Source: Micromonospora sp. WMMD1155 (GTDB lineage: Bacteria; Actinomycetota; Actinomycetes; Mycobacteriales; Micromonosporaceae). Taken from it: a stretch of 64,000 nt of DNA. Below, one piece after another: positions 8,928-17,335 of this stretch. The stretch lies in contig NZ_CP120742.1 of NCBI RefSeq assembly GCF_029581275.1, forward strand, positions 3,084,001-3,148,000, written 5' to 3'. Position 1 is the first letter of the stretch. Every line of letters begins with the position of its first letter. Below the pieces are notes generated by a model. It was not told where the DNA came from and searched no databases. It saw only the letters and a program-made list of their open reading frames with translations. A program made the position numbers and the translations under genes.

Positions 8928-9671
8928 TCAGCCGGCGAGCACGGCCAGCAGCAGACCCGCCGTGACCAGCACCGCCGGCACCAGGCACACCAGCGCGCCG
9001 AAGCGGACCGTGCGGTCCAGCCGCTCCGCCGGGCCGACGCGGAACAGCCGCCCGATGCCCAGCCAACCGGCGACGAACGCGACCGCCGGCATCGGCAGCC
9101 CACAGATCAGCGCGGCCACGGTGGCCGGCCCGATGCCCGTCGCCGCGTACACCGCGACCTGGATCAGCGGCACCAGCAGCGCCAACGGCCCGTACACCAG
9201 GAGGTTGCGCGCCCGGACCGACCACGACCCCGGCCGGAACCGACGGCGCGTGCCCAGCGCCGTGTCCGCCGCCTCGGCCCGGCCCCGCGCGGCGCGCAAC
9301 GCCGCCAACACCGCGGCCGGGCCGCCCGCCATCGACCGGGCCGCCTCGGTCAGCTCCGGCGGCGACGGCACCAGCGAGATCGCCGGTACGCCCAACTCCC
9401 GCAGCCGCTCCTGCTGACTCGCCAGCCCGGTTCGCACCACGGTCAACTCCTCCCGGGCGGCCTCCGCCGACCGGGCCTGCTCACCGGCTGCGGCAGCCGC
9501 GCTGCGGCGTACCCCGTCGAGCTGACGCGCCGCGGCCAGGTACTCCGCCCAGACCGTGCTCGGCTCGACCGCCGTCGGCGTGACGTCTCCGCTCGCCGAC
9601 GCGGCGCGCTGCCGTCCCGGCCCGGTCACCGTCGCGTTCGGACCCACCTCGACACCTCCCGCTCGCGCCAT
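8928..9671 (-). CDS. membrane protein with N-terminal coiled coil
   Basis: A 247-aa protein of unknown function. Residues ~35-110 are Ala/Arg/Glu-rich and helical, probably a coiled coil (EYLAAARQLDGVRRSAAAAA and following). The C-terminal third has two or three hydrophobic segments (NLLVYGPLALLVPLIQVAVY, AALICGLPMPAVAFVAGWLG, FGALVCLVPAVLVTAGLLLA). ATG 9671 follows the stop of the FtsK-like gene by 4 nt, so the pair is surely one operon and this protein is a likely membrane partner. The open frame extends to 9887, but only by overlapping the upstream gene. Confidence 0.75.
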   Translation of the reverse strand: MARAGGVEVGPNATVTGPGRQRAASASGDVTPTAVEPSTVWAEYLAAARQLDGVRRSAAAAAGEQARSAEAAREELTVVRTGLASQQERLRELGVPAISLVPSPPELTEAARSMAGGPAAVLAALRAARGRAEAADTALGTRRRFRPGSWSVRARNLLVYGPLALLVPLIQVAVYAATGIGPATVAALICGLPMPAVAFVAGWLGIGRLFRVGPAERLDRTVRFGALVCLVPAVLVTAGLLLAVLAG

Positions 9672-9675
9672 CGCG

Positions 9676-12237
9676 TCAGCCGGTCTCGTCCGCGAACGGC
9701 ACCAGGACCCGACCCCGCTCGTCGGGGCCGTCCCACAGCACCGCCCGGTCGGGGCGGACCCGCCACTCCACCGGCCGCCCGAAGACGGCGGTGAGCTGCG
9801 GGACCGGCACGTCCAGCACGACCACGGCGGCCAGCTTGTCGACCTCACCCGCCGGCTCGAACAACGCGGCGAACGGCGGCACCGCACGCCACCAGCCCAG
9901 CAGGTGCCTCCCCGCCGGCGGGCCGTCCCGCAGCAACGCCCGGAGCCGGTCCACCGGCAACTCCCGGGGACCCGGCCGGTCCAGACCGAAGACCACCAGG
10001 TACGTCGGCAACTCGTCGGCCGGGTCCGCCAGCAGCGTCGACAGGTCCACCATCTCGGCCGAATGCCGGGTGGCCAACTCGGCGGTCAACGCCTCCGCCA
10101 GCGCCCGCGAACTCGGATCCGGTGCCGCCACCAGGAAACGAGCGCTCCCCGGAGGGTGATGGTCGGCGGTGCTCCGGGCCGCCGTCGCCAGCAGCCCACC
10201 CGCCGCGGCACCCGACCCCAACACCGCCAGGTTGCGCCCGGCCGCCGGCCCCAACGGCACGGCGACAGTCGAACGGGCCACATCCACCGCGCGGCCCAGC
10301 AGGGCGGCCGGGCCGTGCGCCTGCCCCGCCAACGCCGCCCGGTGGCGCGGGTCGTTGCTCAGCAGGGGCCGGGCGTAACCGGCGAAGACCACCGGAGGCG
10401 CCGACCCGGCCGGGCGGGCCGCCCACAACTCGTGCCGAAGCTCCTCCACCACCTCCGGGTGGTCCTGCGGGTCCGGATAGCGGATCAACCGTTCGTGACC
10501 CCGGATCGCACCCCGAGGCCCGCCGAGCCCACCGGCGGTGTTGACCACCGCGCTGCCCACCGGCAGACCGGCCGCCGAGTCGTTCGTCGGCTCCAGCACC
10601 GGGCTGCCGCCCGGCAACGCCACCCGCACCGGAAACTGCCCGAGCACCGAATCCCGGTGGCCGGCATCCGCGCGGGCACTCAGCCCCAGCTCGCCCGCCC
10701 CGGCCAACACCAGGTGCACGCCGAACGCCCGACCGGCCCGGGCCAACCCGTCCAACTGGGCCGCCACCTCGGCGGCCAGTCGATCCCGTTCGGCGAAGAG
10801 CAGCGGCACATTCTCCAACACGCACACGATCCGCGGCAGCGACTGATGCTGACGCAGCTCCGCGAACCGTTGCCCACCAGCCCGCGTCGCCGCCTCCGCC
10901 CGCCGCCGCACCTCGGCCGTCAACTCGTCGAGCAGATCCCGCACGTACTCCCGGTCGGCGGCCATCGCCGCAGCGCGCACCTGCGGAATCCACGACCGGT
11001 CCCGCTCGGTCTGCAGGAACTCCACGAAGGACTCACCCTCGCCCAGATCCGCCAGGTAGAGCGACAGCTCGTCCGGGCCGTACCAAGCGGCCAGGCCCAG
11101 CAGCGCGGTGGTCAGGAAGGCGGCACGACCCCCCGCGGAACGACCACTCACCAACCAGTGCGGCGTCAGCTCGGTGAAACCCAGGGGCACCGACCGACCC
11201 CCGGCATCACCGACCGTGGTCGTCATCCCGTCCACGGACTCCGACTCCCACAGGTGCTCGCCCGTCGCTGGCAGCAGAGCCGCCAACGCCAACCGCGAAC
11301 CCGCCTCCACCTGCTCGGCCAGCCGTCGACAGACCGCGCCCACCAACTCGGCCGGCGGATCCGACTCCACGAAGACCGGTGAGTTCAACCCGCCCGGCGG
11401 ATCCGCGCCCGGCCCGGCGAAGGACGCCCCCGGCGGATCACCGAGCAGCGCGTACGCGTTGCGCAACGCCACAGCCGTGGTGCGCGGCAACGGTGCCCGG
11501 ACCGCGTACGGACCGGCCGGCGGCCAGCCGGCCACCACCAGGTGCAACCCCGCCGCCGGCCCCTGCTCGGCCAGCGCCTCAAGCCGCGCCAGATCACTCG
11601 GACCAGTCGACTCCGGCATCGCCGCGACCACCAACAGCAACGTACGGTCGTGGCGACGCCGGCCACTCGCACCCGGCGTCACCCACTGCTCCGCCTCGGT
11701 CAACACCGCGCGCAGGCCGGTCACGTCCACCGCAGGCGGCGGCAACAGACCGGCATCGGCGAGCGGACCGAACGACGTCAGCACGACACCGGTGGCGTCC
11801 ACCGCGCGAACCAACAAGGCACCCGCCGGTGTCGCACCCAACAACCGCAGGAGTACGGCCCGAAGCAACCCCGCCACCCGCGGCTCCCGCGCATCCGCGT
11901 CCACGCTCAGATGACCGGTGCCCACCAACGGCACCAACGCGGGGAAACGGGCATCATCCAGCGGCGCCGCCGTGCCGACCCGTACGAACGGCGGCGGACC
12001 GTCACCCGCCGCGGTGTCCACCGTCAGCGAATTCAATGCCGCACCCGACCAGCCCGGAGCCAGCCGTGCGGCAACCTCCCGCAGACGATCGGCCACCTCG
12101 TACTGGCGGCGCTGATCGGCCGGGGCCGGTCGCGTCTCGTCCAGGATCCCCGCGGCAGCGGTAGCGACTGCCGCCGCCCGACGGTGCAGAGCTGCGGCGC
12201 GGTTCGTACGTGCCTTCGGACCGGCCACCGCGTCCAC
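9676..12237 (-). CDS. FtsK/SpoIIIE-like protein with degenerate ATP sites
   Basis: A large soluble protein (853 aa). The central part resembles FtsK/SpoIIIE or EccC ATPase domains: HWLVSGRSAGGRAAFLTTAL at the Walker A position, then YLADLGEGESF, and LPRIVCVLENVPLLFAERDRLA with the spacing of a FtsK domain. The Walker A is broken: around R371 it reads G-RSAG-G-R-A, with Arg for the invariant Lys and Ala for Ser/Thr. A second domain near residue ~675 (VLGSGAAAGGLLATAA) also lacks the Lys. It therefore may bind but probably does not hydrolyse ATP, unless another site serves. GTG 12237 is the longest start; GTG 12228 has a better placed GAGGGG. Co-operonic with the downstream membrane protein. 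Confidence 0.75.
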   Translation of the reverse strand: MDAVAGPKARTNRAAALHRRAAAVATAAAGILDETRPAPADQRRQYEVADRLREVAARLAPGWSGAALNSLTVDTAAGDGPPPFVRVGTAAPLDDARFPALVPLVGTGHLSVDADAREPRVAGLLRAVLLRLLGATPAGALLVRAVDATGVVLTSFGPLADAGLLPPPAVDVTGLRAVLTEAEQWVTPGASGRRRHDRTLLLVVAAMPESTGPSDLARLEALAEQGPAAGLHLVVAGWPPAGPYAVRAPLPRTTAVALRNAYALLGDPPGASFAGPGADPPGGLNSPVFVESDPPAELVGAVCRRLAEQVEAGSRLALAALLPATGEHLWESESVDGMTTTVGDAGGRSVPLGFTELTPHWLVSGRSAGGRAAFLTTALLGLAAWYGPDELSLYLADLGEGESFVEFLQTERDRSWIPQVRAAAMAADREYVRDLLDELTAEVRRRAEAATRAGGQRFAELRQHQSLPRIVCVLENVPLLFAERDRLAAEVAAQLDGLARAGRAFGVHLVLAGAGELGLSARADAGHRDSVLGQFPVRVALPGGSPVLEPTNDSAAGLPVGSAVVNTAGGLGGPRGAIRGHERLIRYPDPQDHPEVVEELRHELWAARPAGSAPPVVFAGYARPLLSNDPRHRAALAGQAHGPAALLGRAVDVARSTVAVPLGPAAGRNLAVLGSGAAAGGLLATAARSTADHHPPGSARFLVAAPDPSSRALAEALTAELATRHSAEMVDLSTLLADPADELPTYLVVFGLDRPGPRELPVDRLRALLRDGPPAGRHLLGWWRAVPPFAALFEPAGEVDKLAAVVVLDVPVPQLTAVFGRPVEWRVRPDRAVLWDGPDERGRVLVPFADETG

Positions 12238-12431
12238 CCCCTCTGCCCGAGGTTGGCAACCCCTCCCGAGCAGAGACGGTATCCCAGCCGGCTCCCCTCC
12301 TCCGGGAGGTGCCTCGGCGGTGCGCCAGGGATGTCGTGGATCTCACCGGTGGGGAGGGGTCCGTCACGATCCGCTGGATCCGAGGCATTGGCTCCGGGGC
12401 GTCCAGCCGATAACTTCAGGAGGTGGAATCA

Positions 12432-12986
12432 GTGCAGCCCCCCGCCGGTTCCCAGGTCTCCCGCGTACCGGCCCAACGGGCACCGTCCGAGCAGCTGCCG
12501 CCGGCTGCGGCACCACCGGCGCCGCAGCCGCCGCGCCGCCGAATGCGGACCGTGCTCACGGTCGTCGGCGGTGTTCTCGCGTTGCTCTGTCTGGGCGGGG
12601 CCATCACGGGCTACGTGCTGTACAACCGCGCGGCAGCCCCCGACCGCAGCACGCCCGATGTGGCAGTAGTCAACTACCTCCAGGCGACGCTCGTCTCCCG
12701 CGATTTGAATCGGGCAAAGCTGTTTTCCTGCAATGGTGGGGTTCCCGCGGTCAATGAATTCGCTGCTCAAGTAGCCGGGCGTGAACAGGAATTGGGCGTG
12801 GCCTTCTCGATTAATATCGAGAATGTTGTGGTTTCCAAGACCGCCGTATCTGACGCGGTTGTAACCGCCGTAATCCGCCGAAGCGCATCGATCGATGGTG
12901 TTCACCAAAGCCTGGCGGACGCATGGCGGTTCGATGTGAAGGACAAGGAGGGGTGGCGCGTTTGCGCAGGCAATAGAGTGAGCTGA
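12432..12986 (+). CDS. single-pass membrane protein, NTF2-like C-terminus possible
   Basis: 184-aa protein: Pro/Ala-rich cytoplasmic N-terminus, one TM (RTVLTVVGGVLALLCLGGAITGYVLY) near residue 40-62, then an external domain of about 115 aa. That layout resembles small actinobacterial proteins with an NTF2-like or DUF4878-type domain, but I cannot assign it firmly. GTG 12432 is chosen because AGGAGGT lies 6 nt before it; a GTG at 12423 is inside that ribosome site. It is the only plus-strand gene in the 8.9-21.5 kb block. From about 12700 to 12970 it is visibly less GC-rich and uses codons such as GAA, AAT, ATT and GTT that its neighbours avoid. Confidence 0.7.
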   Translation: MQPPAGSQVSRVPAQRAPSEQLPPAAAPPAPQPPRRRMRTVLTVVGGVLALLCLGGAITGYVLYNRAAAPDRSTPDVAVVNYLQATLVSRDLNRAKLFSCNGGVPAVNEFAAQVAGREQELGVAFSINIENVVVSKTAVSDAVVTAVIRRSASIDGVHQSLADAWRFDVKDKEGWRVCAGNRVS

Positions 12987-12988
12987 CG

Positions 12989-13588
12989 TTACTCGATCCA
13001 CAACAGATGGACCGGTACCTCCAGGGTGGTGGGTGCCTGGCCGCGCCAGGCCCAGCGGTACCACTCCACCTCCGGCGTGATCCGCACGCAGATGTCCCCC
13101 TCGGCACCCGAGTAGGTCTCGGTGACCGCCCGCAGGTCGCGATGCTCAACGCCGTCCTCGACGTGCACGACCCTTCGACCGGTGACCGCGTCCGCCTCGA
13201 AGACGGGTGTGGGGTTGCGGTGCGCGGGTCCGTCCAGGGAGACCAACCGGATGCCGGTCTCCCGATCTTCCTCCGCGACCGGGCGGCTGCCGACCGTCTC
13301 CACCCAGACCCGCTCCACCGGCACCAGCGGGGCGAACACCTCCACCTGCTCGGCCTCGGCCCGGTACCACTCGTGCTCGGGGATCACCGGCACGTAGGTC
13401 CGGGCGTTCTGCACCACCCGGTCGTCCGCGCGCAGGTCGCCCCGCCAACCCAGCCCCGGCAGCCCGACCAGCACCCGTCGCCCGCGTAGTTCCACCCGGT
13501 CGGTGGCGGGCACGACGGCCAGTGGCCGGGGCGGCCGGGGTGCCCAGTCCGGCTGGTCGGCGAACGGGTCCGGCAATGGTCCGGTCAT
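12989..13588 (-). CDS. hypothetical protein, 199 aa
   Basis: No family recognised. The protein is soluble-looking, rich in Trp, Glu and Val, without a signal or TM segment. It has a Pro-rich start (MTGPLPDPFADQPDWAPRPP) and two similar stretches, PEHEWYRAEAEQVEVFAPLVPV and PEVEWYRWAWRG, which hint at an internal duplication. ATG 13588 is preferred to the longer frame up to 13627 because the extension overlaps the hydrolase gene upstream. It is last in the minus-strand run from the pilin-like gene and converges on 12432-12986 with a 2-bp gap. Position suggests a role with the secretion-like genes; nothing in the sequence proves it. Confidence 0.65.
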   Translation of the reverse strand: MTGPLPDPFADQPDWAPRPPRPLAVVPATDRVELRGRRVLVGLPGLGWRGDLRADDRVVQNARTYVPVIPEHEWYRAEAEQVEVFAPLVPVERVWVETVGSRPVAEEDRETGIRLVSLDGPAHRNPTPVFEADAVTGRRVVHVEDGVEHRDLRAVTETYSGAEGDICVRITPEVEWYRWAWRGQAPTTLEVPVHLLWIE

Positions 13589-13601
13589 GCCAGTGGTGAC
13601 C

Positions 13602-14774
13602 TTACTCGGCGGCGCGCAGCGGGGCACCCCGCTCGCGCATGAACGGAACCGGGTCGATGGCTCCGGAGCTCTTCCGGTTGTTGCGCTCGTGCACCTCGAA
13701 GTGCAGATGCGGGCCGGAGGAATTGCCGCTGCTGCCGACCTGCCCGATCACGTCGCCCGCCGAAACGATCTGATGCACCTTGACGCGTGGCTGGACCACC
13801 ATGTGGCAGTAGCGGGTGATGTAACCACCGGCGTGCAGCAGGTCGACGAACCAACCGCAGCCGCCCTTGTCCGGGTACCCGTCCACGTCACAGTCCCGCC
13901 GATTCCGGTTGTCCGGATCGCACTGGGCGACCAGCACCCGACCGGATGCCGCAGCGCGGATCTCGGTGCCCTTCGCCGCGCCGATGTCCACCCCGTGGTG
14001 GCTGGGTCGGCTGGCGGTGCGGAAGCCGGAGCCGACGTCGCCGGGGATCGGAGCGGTCCAGCCGGAGGCGGCGATCTCGCCGCGCTCGGCCGCGTCACAC
14101 ACCGCCTTGCCGTTGATCTCGACGGTGCGGGCCGCGCCTCCGGCCAGCGCGTTCACAAGCTTGCTGGCCAACTCCTCGTGCTTGGCGTAGGCGTCCGGAT
14201 AGGCGCTGACCTGGACCTGCTGTGCCACCACAGTCAGCGGTCGGCGCTGCCAACTGCGGACCTTGACGAGCTTCTCGTAGAACTTCCGAGCTGCGTACGA
14301 GGGCGTCATCCGTTCGGCGACCGACCCCCAACCGGGCCGCTGCTGGAACAGCCCCAGCGAGTCGTGGTCAGCCCCGACGCCCTCGTTCGGCAGGCTGAGG
14401 GATTCGGGCTCGGCTCTGTTGGCCAGGTTGCGCAGATTTGACTCCTGCATGGCGGTCGCCAGGGCGATGACCCAACCCCGCGACGGCACACCCAGGTCCT
14501 GGCCGACCTTGATGATGATCGCAGCGTTGCGGACCTGCGCGTCGCCGTACTCGGTGAACCGCGGCAGCTCGCCCACGATGTCCACCGGACGGACCGGTCC
14601 GCAACCCCAGCCGGCCAGGTTGTCCCCGTCCTCCGCGTCGCCGCCGAGCCCACTCAGGAAGAACGCCGCGGTCCCGCCGGTGCAGCAGAGCAGAAGCAGC
14701 ACACCGGTGAGCATCGTGGCGATCACGCCGACCCGCACCGGTCGGCGGAGGGCGGCACCCCTGTCGGCGCTCAC
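13602..14774 (-). CDS. two-domain peptidoglycan hydrolase: lysozyme-like plus M23 endopeptidase (VirB1-like role)
   Basis: A 390-aa exported enzyme. GTG 14774 overlaps the stop of the upstream gene as GTGA. After a TM/signal segment (VGVIATMLTGVLLLLCCTGG) comes a lysozyme/transglycosylase-like domain with AMQESNLRNL (probable catalytic Glu) and HDSLGLFQQRPGWG. The C-terminal ~140 aa are a peptidase M23 domain with both zinc motifs, HHGVD and HLHFEVH. Cell-wall hydrolases of this two-domain type open the wall for type IV secretion machines in Gram-positive bacteria. Its place at the end of the VirB-like run supports that role. It could also serve general wall turnover. Confidence 0.87.
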   Translation of the reverse strand: MSADRGAALRRPVRVGVIATMLTGVLLLLCCTGGTAAFFLSGLGGDAEDGDNLAGWGCGPVRPVDIVGELPRFTEYGDAQVRNAAIIIKVGQDLGVPSRGWVIALATAMQESNLRNLANRAEPESLSLPNEGVGADHDSLGLFQQRPGWGSVAERMTPSYAARKFYEKLVKVRSWQRRPLTVVAQQVQVSAYPDAYAKHEELASKLVNALAGGAARTVEINGKAVCDAAERGEIAASGWTAPIPGDVGSGFRTASRPSHHGVDIGAAKGTEIRAAASGRVLVAQCDPDNRNRRDCDVDGYPDKGGCGWFVDLLHAGGYITRYCHMVVQPRVKVHQIVSAGDVIGQVGSSGNSSGPHLHFEVHERNNRKSSGAIDPVPFMRERGAPLRAAE

Positions 14775-15328
14775 GGCCGCTCCCAATCCACCACGTCGAC
14801 CATCCACCCCTCGTCGGAGGTGACGAGTTCCAGCCTCAGCCGGCCGTTGTCCAGCGGAAGTAGCAACTCGACGAACGTCTCGGTGCGCTCCCGCATGGTC
14901 GGCGGCCCGGTGACCTGCTCGGCGGGCACAGTCTCGGGTTCGGCACCGGCCAGCTTCTCGGTCAGGGCAGGCGTGGAAAGCGGCCGGAGGCCGGTCTGCC
15001 ATTCCTCCGTGGTCATCCCGGGGCGGCCCAGCCACGCCTTGGTGAATCGGTCCGCGGTCTGTTCGGGCGTCCGGGCACCCGGCGATGTCACCGGTGACGG
15101 CGGAGCCTCGTCGGAGAGCACCCCGTCGTCGCCGGTCGTCGGGTCCACTGTGGTGATCGGTTGGTTCGGGCGGCTGCTCAAGCCGTCGGTCGGATCGAGG
15201 GGACCAGACATCAAGCGAGCCGCGCCGAGCACACCGAAGACGAGTACCGCGATGACGAGCGCCACGCCCAGCCGGGACCGCAGCGCCCGGGTGAAGAGAA
15301 ACTCAAGCGCCCGTCGCATCCCCGTCAC
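14771..15328 (-). CDS. membrane-anchored protein, VirB8/TcpC-like by position and layout
   Basis: 185 aa: a short cytoplasmic start, one TM (LGVALVIAVLVFGVLGAARL) and an external domain. The region TPEQTADRFTKAWLGRPGMTTEEWQTGL to the end (ELVTSDEGWMVDVVDWERP) has the look of an NTF2-like fold, as in VirB8 or TcpC. GTG 15328 overlaps the upstream stop as GTGA and has AGAGG seven nt before it; ATG 15319 is the alternative. It is translationally coupled on both sides. The VirB8 assignment rests on layout and neighbours, not on a clear motif. Confidence 0.6.
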   Translation of the reverse strand: MTGMRRALEFLFTRALRSRLGVALVIAVLVFGVLGAARLMSGPLDPTDGLSSRPNQPITTVDPTTGDDGVLSDEAPPSPVTSPGARTPEQTADRFTKAWLGRPGMTTEEWQTGLRPLSTPALTEKLAGAEPETVPAEQVTGPPTMRERTETFVELLLPLDNGRLRLELVTSDEGWMVDVVDWERP

Positions 15329-17334
15329 CGTGCCTCTGAGCGCACCCGAGGTCCGGAACGGTCCGGCGTGCGCTCCGTCGACCCGGGCCGGTAGACGACG
15401 AACGACGGGTTCTCGGCCGGCACGTCCGGCTCGGTCCACGTCGCCGGCTGACGGCGACGTGGCTGGGGGGCGACGGGACGGCCCCGGCCTCTGGTCTCGG
15501 CCGCCGGCGTCTCATCGGGGCGTTCCCGGCCGTCGGGGCGCCCGCTGTCGCGCTGGCCCGCGCCGACAGCCGACGGCGTCGAGACCGGATCCTCCCGGCG
15601 GGCCTCCGGGCGCAGTCGGGTCTGTTCCACGTCGGGTGACCGTCGACGCCCGCCCACCGGCTCGGCTGTGCCGCCCGGCTCCGCCACGTCCAGTCGGGCG
15701 GCGGTCCGCATGTCCCGGAAGAACCGGCGGTGCCAGGAGCCGGCCGAACTCACCGCCTCGCTGCTGTCCTTGCCGCCGAGTTGGGTGATCCGTCGGTACG
15801 GCCGCAGCAATAGCCAGCCGACCACCCCGCAGAGCCAGACCAGCACCACCTGGAGCCAACCTGCCAGGGTTGGCGTGCTCATGATCAGGTCGACGGCGAA
15901 CAGGTAGATCGCGGCCCCGGTGCCGAAGATGGCGATGTTGAACACCGCCGCAACTACGGCGTTCGCCAACCGCCGTAGGCCGGCGCTGGCCGGCCGGAGC
16001 AGGCCGATGGTGCCCAGGATGGGTGCCGCGATCACCGCCCACCGGAAGATGAGGAAGCCCAGCAGGACGAGCACCGACGCGGTCAGGTCGAACATCGCGA
16101 AGAGCAACGCGGCCAGCACCGCGATGAACCCAGCACCGACGCGGTCCATGTCGCGCACGCCCTGGAGGTATTCGTACGCCTCCGGGTCCTCGGTCTGGAT
16201 CTGCTGGGCCACCCGTGCCCACTGCTGCTGCTTGGCCTTGATCGTCGCCTCCCGGGTAGCCGGGTTGGCGCGCATGGATTGGGCCTCGCCCCATGTCAGA
16301 GACCGTGCGTCGTACAAGGCCGGGCCGTACTTACGGGCGGTTTCGCTGTCCGCCGAGCCCAGTACTCCGCGGAGCCAGTTCCGGTAGAGCATGGTCTCGG
16401 TAGCGGTGTCGCTGGCTCGGACGGCGGGCGTGCGGAGGTCCTTACAGCGGTTCGGGTCGGGGTCGATGCACCGCCCTGGGTCCGGCTCCTTCGCCTGCGG
16501 ACCGACCGCGTCGTGGACGACTCCGAGACTTGTGACAAGTGCACCGTCGGCGACATTGGCCGACTTGACCGGCCAGGCAGCGAGGGCGGTGACCGCGACC
16601 ATCACCAGCAGTGCCCACCCCGCGGTGGTCATCGCGTTGCTCATGTCTGACTGGCGGGATCGCCAGAGCAGATAGAGCCCCACCACGCAGAGGGTGATGA
16701 TGCCGAAGACGCTGAACACCTTCTCGTACACGGCCTTGGTGGCCTGCTCGACCAGCGGGTCCGCCCAGCCCCACATCGAGCCGGGGTCCCAGGCACGCTC
16801 ACGAAGTGCGTTGGACGCACCGATGATTGCCGTAGCGGCCATGAATTCGCCATTGGCGATCGTGGTGGTGAACTTGTAGTCCGGATGCAGCACGCTGGAC
16901 GCGCAGCCACCCTCGATGTCATAGGTGTTGTAGCTGTAGCCACCGTAGCCGTAGAGGCTGTACCGGCCAGCCACTCCGTTCGCTGCTTCCGTTGGCGGCG
17001 CTGCGGCGAACCAGCCGGCGAGGCCCGAGTCCGGTGTGCCCGGCGTCGGAGCGTTACGGCACTTGACCTCGTCCTCGCTGACCGTCTGGAGCTTCTGCAC
17101 GCAGGCCCGGAAGTCGGCCTGCCATTCGGCTGTCGTGCAGAGGTCGGCGCGGGCCTGGGCGACGGGTGGGGCCGCCGCTGCGGCCTCCGCCCCGATCAGC
17201 GGCCAGGTGAGGGTCGCTCCGGCCAGGACGCCGAGGGCGAGCAGGAACGACGTGATCCTTGCCCGGGCCCCGGGGCTTGGGGCCCGGCCCTTCGCCTCGG
17301 CTCGACCGAGGACCTTGACCCAGGCCCTAGCCAT
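15325..17334 (-). CDS. polytopic membrane protein, VirB6/TrbL-like
   Basis: 669 aa. Signal-like helix at ~25-55 ending in AEAAAAAPP, then a Cys-containing extracellular loop of about 130 aa. Several TM helices follow: VFSVFGIITLCVVGLYLLW, TAGWALLVMVAVTALAAWP, a long hydrophobic pair around FIAVLAALLFAMFDLTASVL, ANAVVAAVFNIAIFGTGAAIYLFAVDLI, and LQVVLVWLCGVVGWLLL. The tail of about 130 aa is charged and disordered. This is the build of VirB6/TrbL channel subunits. ATG 17334 starts 1 nt after the VirB4-like stop, so the genes are coupled. The family is inferred from topology and context. Confidence 0.65.
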   Translation of the reverse strand: MARAWVKVLGRAEAKGRAPSPGARARITSFLLALGVLAGATLTWPLIGAEAAAAAPPVAQARADLCTTAEWQADFRACVQKLQTVSEDEVKCRNAPTPGTPDSGLAGWFAAAPPTEAANGVAGRYSLYGYGGYSYNTYDIEGGCASSVLHPDYKFTTTIANGEFMAATAIIGASNALRERAWDPGSMWGWADPLVEQATKAVYEKVFSVFGIITLCVVGLYLLWRSRQSDMSNAMTTAGWALLVMVAVTALAAWPVKSANVADGALVTSLGVVHDAVGPQAKEPDPGRCIDPDPNRCKDLRTPAVRASDTATETMLYRNWLRGVLGSADSETARKYGPALYDARSLTWGEAQSMRANPATREATIKAKQQQWARVAQQIQTEDPEAYEYLQGVRDMDRVGAGFIAVLAALLFAMFDLTASVLVLLGFLIFRWAVIAAPILGTIGLLRPASAGLRRLANAVVAAVFNIAIFGTGAAIYLFAVDLIMSTPTLAGWLQVVLVWLCGVVGWLLLRPYRRITQLGGKDSSEAVSSAGSWHRRFFRDMRTAARLDVAEPGGTAEPVGGRRRSPDVEQTRLRPEARREDPVSTPSAVGAGQRDSGRPDGRERPDETPAAETRGRGRPVAPQPRRRQPATWTEPDVPAENPSFVVYRPGSTERTPDRSGPRVRSEAR

Positions 17335-17335
17335 G

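Noticed and set aside
9556..11382. 608-aa plus-strand frame opposite the FtsK-like gene
   Set aside because: Arg/Gln/His/Pro-rich shadow; the minus-strand gene has the recognisable domain pattern.
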